Shown here: positions 29,601-33,523 of the stretch, in pieces
Layout of the letters: each line of letters starts with the position of its first letter
How positions within the stretch are numbered: the first letter of the stretch is position 1
NCBI GenBank assembly: GCA_027382625.1
Contig: JAJKFJ010017789.1
Location: 1 to 33,523 of the forward strand
Reading direction: 5' to 3'
Source of the DNA: Tetmemena sp. SeJ-2015
Taxonomy: Eukaryota > Ciliophora > Spirotrichea > Sporadotrichida > Oxytrichidae
DNA: 33,523 nt
The notes under the pieces: model-generated
Databases searched by the model: none
Told to the model about the DNA's origin: nothing
Seen by the model: the letters and a program-made list of their open reading frames with translations, nothing else
Program-made: the position numbers and the translations under genes

Positions 29601-32600
29601 TCATTTTCTCCTTTCCTTTAACCCATTCAAACCTAACTATAAATTAGTTTCAAAACATTTCGCCACCCAATTTCTCATAATTCTATCTCTAGTCTCTATA
29701 GTTTATTCAAAGTCAGGAATCTTAACATAGTTCACTTTAGTGACTTGGAAGGCTTCAAACATCTCTGAGGCTATCTCCCTGGGTATCTTACTAGGGTCTG
29801 TTAGGTTTATCGTACCCAGTAGGTGCTACTTGTCCACGAACTCCCTTTAGACTTTGCTCATAGCCACTGACAGCTCCAGATAGTGAACTGCTGCTCTTCT
29901 GTGGTTGGCAATCTCCAATTTCTCCTTGTTTATTTTCTACTCCTCCCACTCGTCCTTGATTTACTTCACCTCCTTCTCAATCTCTTCCTCAATCAAGTTA
30001 TCATCCTAAAGATGCAAATCTATTCTCACACATGAGCTTTTGGATTGATCATCTATCTGACCACCGATTCCTAGTTGCTCTCTGCGCTGGTCCATCTTGC
30101 GGCTGACCTTGCGAGACACATCAAGCTCTCTATACTTTGCGTATTTGTACTCTAGCACGCGCACTCTGTACTCACTTATCAAGAAGTTCACCTCACTCAA
30201 TTCTCTCAGAGCATCCACTACTGAGAAATCAAACTCGCTCACTATTGGTTCTGTCTTTGCAAAGTCTAGTGCTGCCTTCAGAGCTTTCTTAGACTAGTGA
30301 AGAAATTTAGAAAAGAAAGTCAATGTCCTCCGATTCATATTGAGTCTCTCTTTGTAAACATTTCTTATATAAGATAGGAATATATCTACATGAAAAAGAG
30401 TTTATTTGGGGTTGGTATCATACTTAGCTTGATATTCTCTCACTTTATCATAAAACCTTCTTGCATATAAGAATTTTTCAAGCAGGAAACTCACATAGAA
30501 CTTGAGCTGAGGGAATTTAATTAACATCTCTTGAGCAGTTTCTCTGAGTCAATTAACACCTTTCAGAAAATTCATTCCACAAAAATATAGACTTTTCGAG
30601 GAGAGTTAAGTACTAGGCATATCTGCAGTCGAATCTGATTGCTGCCTTCTAATAAATAAATCTGTGAGGTTGTAGTCAGCAGGAACCAACTGATATTCAA
30701 GCTTTTGGCTGAAGTCTAAAGGAGCTTCAACTTTCTCATCCTCAACTGGAAGATCGTCAGGAACAGCTGGCTGTCCCTTACCGGGTGCACCCTTGGCTCC
30801 GGCTCCTCCTGCAGGAGGCTTCGCTCTCAAAGATCTAGTTCATTGCATTTATAGCCTCCCTTGGCTCCAGGCTAGGGAACTTAAGTCTAGAATTAGGCGA
30901 GAACTTCCTCATTTGGCTTAGCTCTTTGCTTGTTCACCTTCACATCGCCTTTGAAGTTTATGTTCTGAGGATCGAGGTATCTTTAATTATCTGATCTTAA
31001 GTTAGTTACTGTTTCCAAGAAGTATGCGTAGGCTGCGTCGTTCTAGTGGTAGGCTTGAGCAGCATTCAAATCTGTCACAGCTATGCAGTCAGCGCAGTCT
31101 TCAAATCTTTTCTAGTTGAAGAGCAGTTATAAATACCTTCTTATTTATTCGTTGATGTTGATCTCTCTTTTCTGCTTATTCCACTCTCAATTTCTCCTTA
31201 AGTTCTTCTTCGACCTCTCTCTTCTTTCTCTCCTCTTCTTGCTTCTTCAGCTCTTACCTAGCAAAGTATGTTGCTCACTTTGCCTGGAGGAGCCTTACCA
31301 GCTGGAGCTTTTTGCTGAGCTGCAGCCGCTTGCTTCTATTGAGCAGCTGCTTGCTTGGGATCTGCTCTCACCACTTGATAACACTAATGATCTCAACTCC
31401 AGTTTCAACTTTAGAGTGCTTACCCTCTGCTAGTGCCTTAAAGTTCAGCAAGCTCTGAATTTTATGTAATAATGACTGAAGGAGGAAACCTTGCTTCTGT
31501 TAGATCCTAACGATAAAATTCCTGGGCTAATTTTCCATTCTATCTGCGTAACACATCTCCTCCTCTTTGTTGAAGTAAAGGCCCTTCTATTCTTCCTTGA
31601 GATTTTAATTATTTGCTCATTCAAAGCATTTACCTAGCTTAGATTTCAAGTATGTTATAAAAAGACTCAGGAATATCAATCTCTTTGAGGGTAAGTTGCT
31701 CTAATTTCTCCTTCACATACATCACCTCCTCATTGAATTAAAGACTTCTCAAGATTTAAATGATGAGTATTTAGGATCGAGTTGAATCGCTCTCTCCGAT
31801 TCTAACTAGGAACAGACTTCGAGTGTACTGCAGAAGGTCCATAACATAAGGAGAAACAATTATATCCTCATTTAATAATCAAGAGAATTTTTCAAACAGC
31901 TTTTAATAAGCCTCGTTGATGTATCCTATTTCAATAAGAGCGATTGCCTTCAGGAGTCTATTTAATAGAGTCATGACTATTTGCAACTTTAGACTTAGAG
32001 ATATCGTTAGCCACATATTCCATCAGTGAGCATAAGCCTAAATTATAAATCTTAAGCTTTTGAGAAAAAGAGAGAATTAAAAGACAGCAAACAGTTGATC
32101 GCTCAAGAACTCTCTCAATTTTTGTAAATCTATGGATGAGGGAAACTAAGTTTGGCAGGGGCTGCATAAAGCTAACATATGAAATCAGATTTTTCAGGAG
32201 TTGAGGGTTAGCTTTGAAGACCTCTCTAAATCATCCACAATGGGGATATTTAAGTATTTAAATGACCTTGAACTATGGAATATGGTATCTACGCAATCAT
32301 TCCATTGTATCTCGGCCTCATTAATGCTAGGTTGAGAGATTTCCAAGTTCATGAAGTGCTTGAATTAGTAAGAACTTATATAATCAGGATGAAACTCGCA
32401 TAAAATTTTCTCAAACCATTATAATCCTTTTCCATTTGCTCCAACAGCGCCACTCTGAGTTACAGTAGAGGAAAAAATTTAAATTTAGCTCAACTTCGTC
32501 TTCTCCTTAGATCTTAAAGGCCACAGTTTTCTATTTGCTACTGTATTTACAGTCGCTTTCTGATTCTTCACCTGATAATAAATTTTTGAGTTATGATGCC

Positions 32601-33523
32601 TCTCTAACAACTAATCTTAGCCTTCAGTATCTTTAAGTTCTAGTGGGGATGTCAGATCATAGCTGATAACATTCCAGGTGTATCTTATGATGTTCTCAAG
32701 CTGAAGCCAGGCTCTTGCATTCCTAGCATACTCAGCTGCTCTTGCCATAATTTTGAGGAAGGCAGTGATTCTCTTAACTCTCTCATCTATCTTAAACTGG
32801 TACTTTTCGTTGTATAATTACAATAATACTTAGCTACTAAGAACTCACTCAAACCTCTCCTTTTGGGCTTTGTGCTTCTGAGTTTGCTCTTCTAAGGCTT
32901 GCTTGAATTTGTTAAAGTCAACTTCAAGATAAGGTTTATGCCATATTGAGAATCAATATCCAGCTTAGATAAGAGATCTTTGAGATAGTAAGTTTGTAAT
33001 CAAGCTCTTCTCACGCACTTACAGCAGAACTCCAGGTATACACATATAAGATCTTTCAATTGAATTTAAAAAGGTACCTTGCATGCTAATTACCAGCATC
33101 GTAAGCTTGAATAATTTGTTGTAACTGGACCAAGGGATTGTTGAGCTTGACGCCTTCCCAGAATTCAACAAGCTGCACAAGTGAGTCTTTGGCCCTTTCA
33201 ACTGCTTCATTTCCATTAGTGACCTGCTTCTAGAATCTGTTGATAGCTAGCTTCCATCTCTCAGTTTTAGCCTTTACTACATCCTAGAAGTCGATTAGCT
33301 AGAGTAGGAACTCCTCCAGGCTTTAACCCTCAGTCTCAAATTCTTCAAACTTGACTACTCTCTCCTCGTATGGCTCTGGGTCTCTGATAAGTTCTTATAG
33401 CTCATTTATAAGCGTATTGAGGTGATTGAATAATTAAATCCAAGATGGTGTTGACTTACCTTTAAGTCATCCTAATCTGTTCTGAGCGTGAAAAAGCTGA
33501 GTGTGGTATTAGGTCTAGTAGTA
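29601..33523 (-). CDS. Large helical/TPR-like protein, possibly a CFAP46/CFAP54-type ciliary protein, 5' incomplete
   Basis: Minus-strand coding sequence enters from the right edge and ends at a TGA at 29601-29603, about 1,150 residues in view. The N-terminal part in view (LIRDPEPYEERVVKFEEF) and the middle (ARAAEYARNARAWLQLENI, then RYTWNVISYD) are helical with TPR-like spacing, as is LLKAIALIEIGYINEAYQKL near 31920-31980. A Lys/Glu coiled coil and Ala/Gly/Pro/Lys linkers (APAGKAPPGK; GAKGAPGKGQPA) lie at 30780-31370. The C-terminus is helical and charged. Helical ARAW...WN repeats plus such linkers recall the large central-apparatus proteins CFAP46/CFAP54, but this is a tentative resemblance. 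IESs at 30550-30606, 30801-30868 and 31367-31431 were resolved; others were not. Confidence 0.6.
30550..30606 (-). other. IES, 57 bp, pointer ACTC
   Basis: Repeats lie at 30546-30549 and 30603-30606. Excision removes 19 codons including a TGA and joins MPSTQL to RETAQEML. Confidence 0.65.
30801..30868 (-). other. IES, 68 bp, pointer GGAGCCAAGGG
   Basis: The 11-bp repeat lies at 30790-30800 and 30858-30868. Excision removes a TGA and joins PQPGAKG to APGKGQPA in frame. Confidence 0.85.
31367..31431 (-). other. IES, 65 bp, pointer AGCAGA
   Basis: Repeats lie at 31361-31366 and 31426-31431. Excision joins LNFKALA to DPKQAAAQ. Confidence 0.8.

Noticed and set aside
30546..30606. In-frame TGA read as Trp (GVN-W-LRETAQ) in the large helical gene
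   Set aside because: An ACTC pointer pair removes exactly 57 bp including the TGA and keeps the frame, so no extra codon reassignment is needed.
1..33523. Telomere repeats, germline transposons, tRNA or CRISPR arrays
   Set aside because: No C4A4-type repeats, transposase motifs, tRNA T-loop sequences or regularly spaced repeats were noticed, although unresolved AT-rich IESs could hide short remnants.

Overview
This window reads as germline (micronuclear) DNA of a spirotrichous ciliate of the Oxytricha/Stylonychia/Tetmemena type. With the standard code almost no gene is readable. If TAA and TAG are read as glutamine and only TGA as stop, long coding stretches appear along nearly the whole window. 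Those stretches are cut by short, mostly AT-rich inserts flanked by short direct repeats. Removing an insert plus one repeat copy restores the reading frame in more than 20 places I worked out by hand. These are macronuclear-destined segments (MDSs) separated by internal eliminated sequences (IESs), with the repeats acting as pointers. The clearest gene, NOP2, is scrambled: its first two thirds lie on the plus strand and its last third is inverted on the minus strand, with a 10-bp inverted pointer pair inside an intron. The species cannot be named from the sequence alone.

Layout, left to right. (1) 260-827 (+): an unidentified gene, 5' part unresolved. (2) 4775-1056 (-): a large coiled-coil, Gln-rich protein in about 10 MDSs. 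(3) 5454-9665 (+): a long low-complexity protein ending in a coiled coil. (4) 10212-9686 (-): a small gene whose 3' end is probably an inverted MDS at about 10288-10386 (+). (5) 11804-10426 (-): a Ser/Gln-rich protein. (6) 11976-16501 (+): a long, heavily interrupted gene. (7) 20873-16567 (-): a large protein with an EF-hand near its C-terminus. (8) 21322-24106 (+): another low-complexity protein. (9) 25829-24597 (-): a mitochondrial carrier. (10) 26155-27407 (+) joined to 28477-27561 (-): NOP2. (11) about 28490-29487 (+): an unidentified conserved-looking protein. (12) 33523-29601 (-): a large helical/TPR-like protein, possibly of the ciliary central apparatus and incomplete at the window edge.

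Neighbouring genes mostly alternate in strand, giving short divergent and tail-to-tail spacers (65 bp at 16502-16566). In the somatic nucleus of such ciliates each gene normally sits on its own small chromosome, so neighbours here need not be co-regulated. Only NOP2 (rRNA cytosine methylation) and the carrier (inner-membrane transport) can be named with confidence. Several of the others look structural or cytoskeletal. I saw no telomere repeats, transposon genes, tRNAs or CRISPR arrays.

All CDS spans are germline spans and include IESs and introns. Joins were made by eye and should be treated as predictions.
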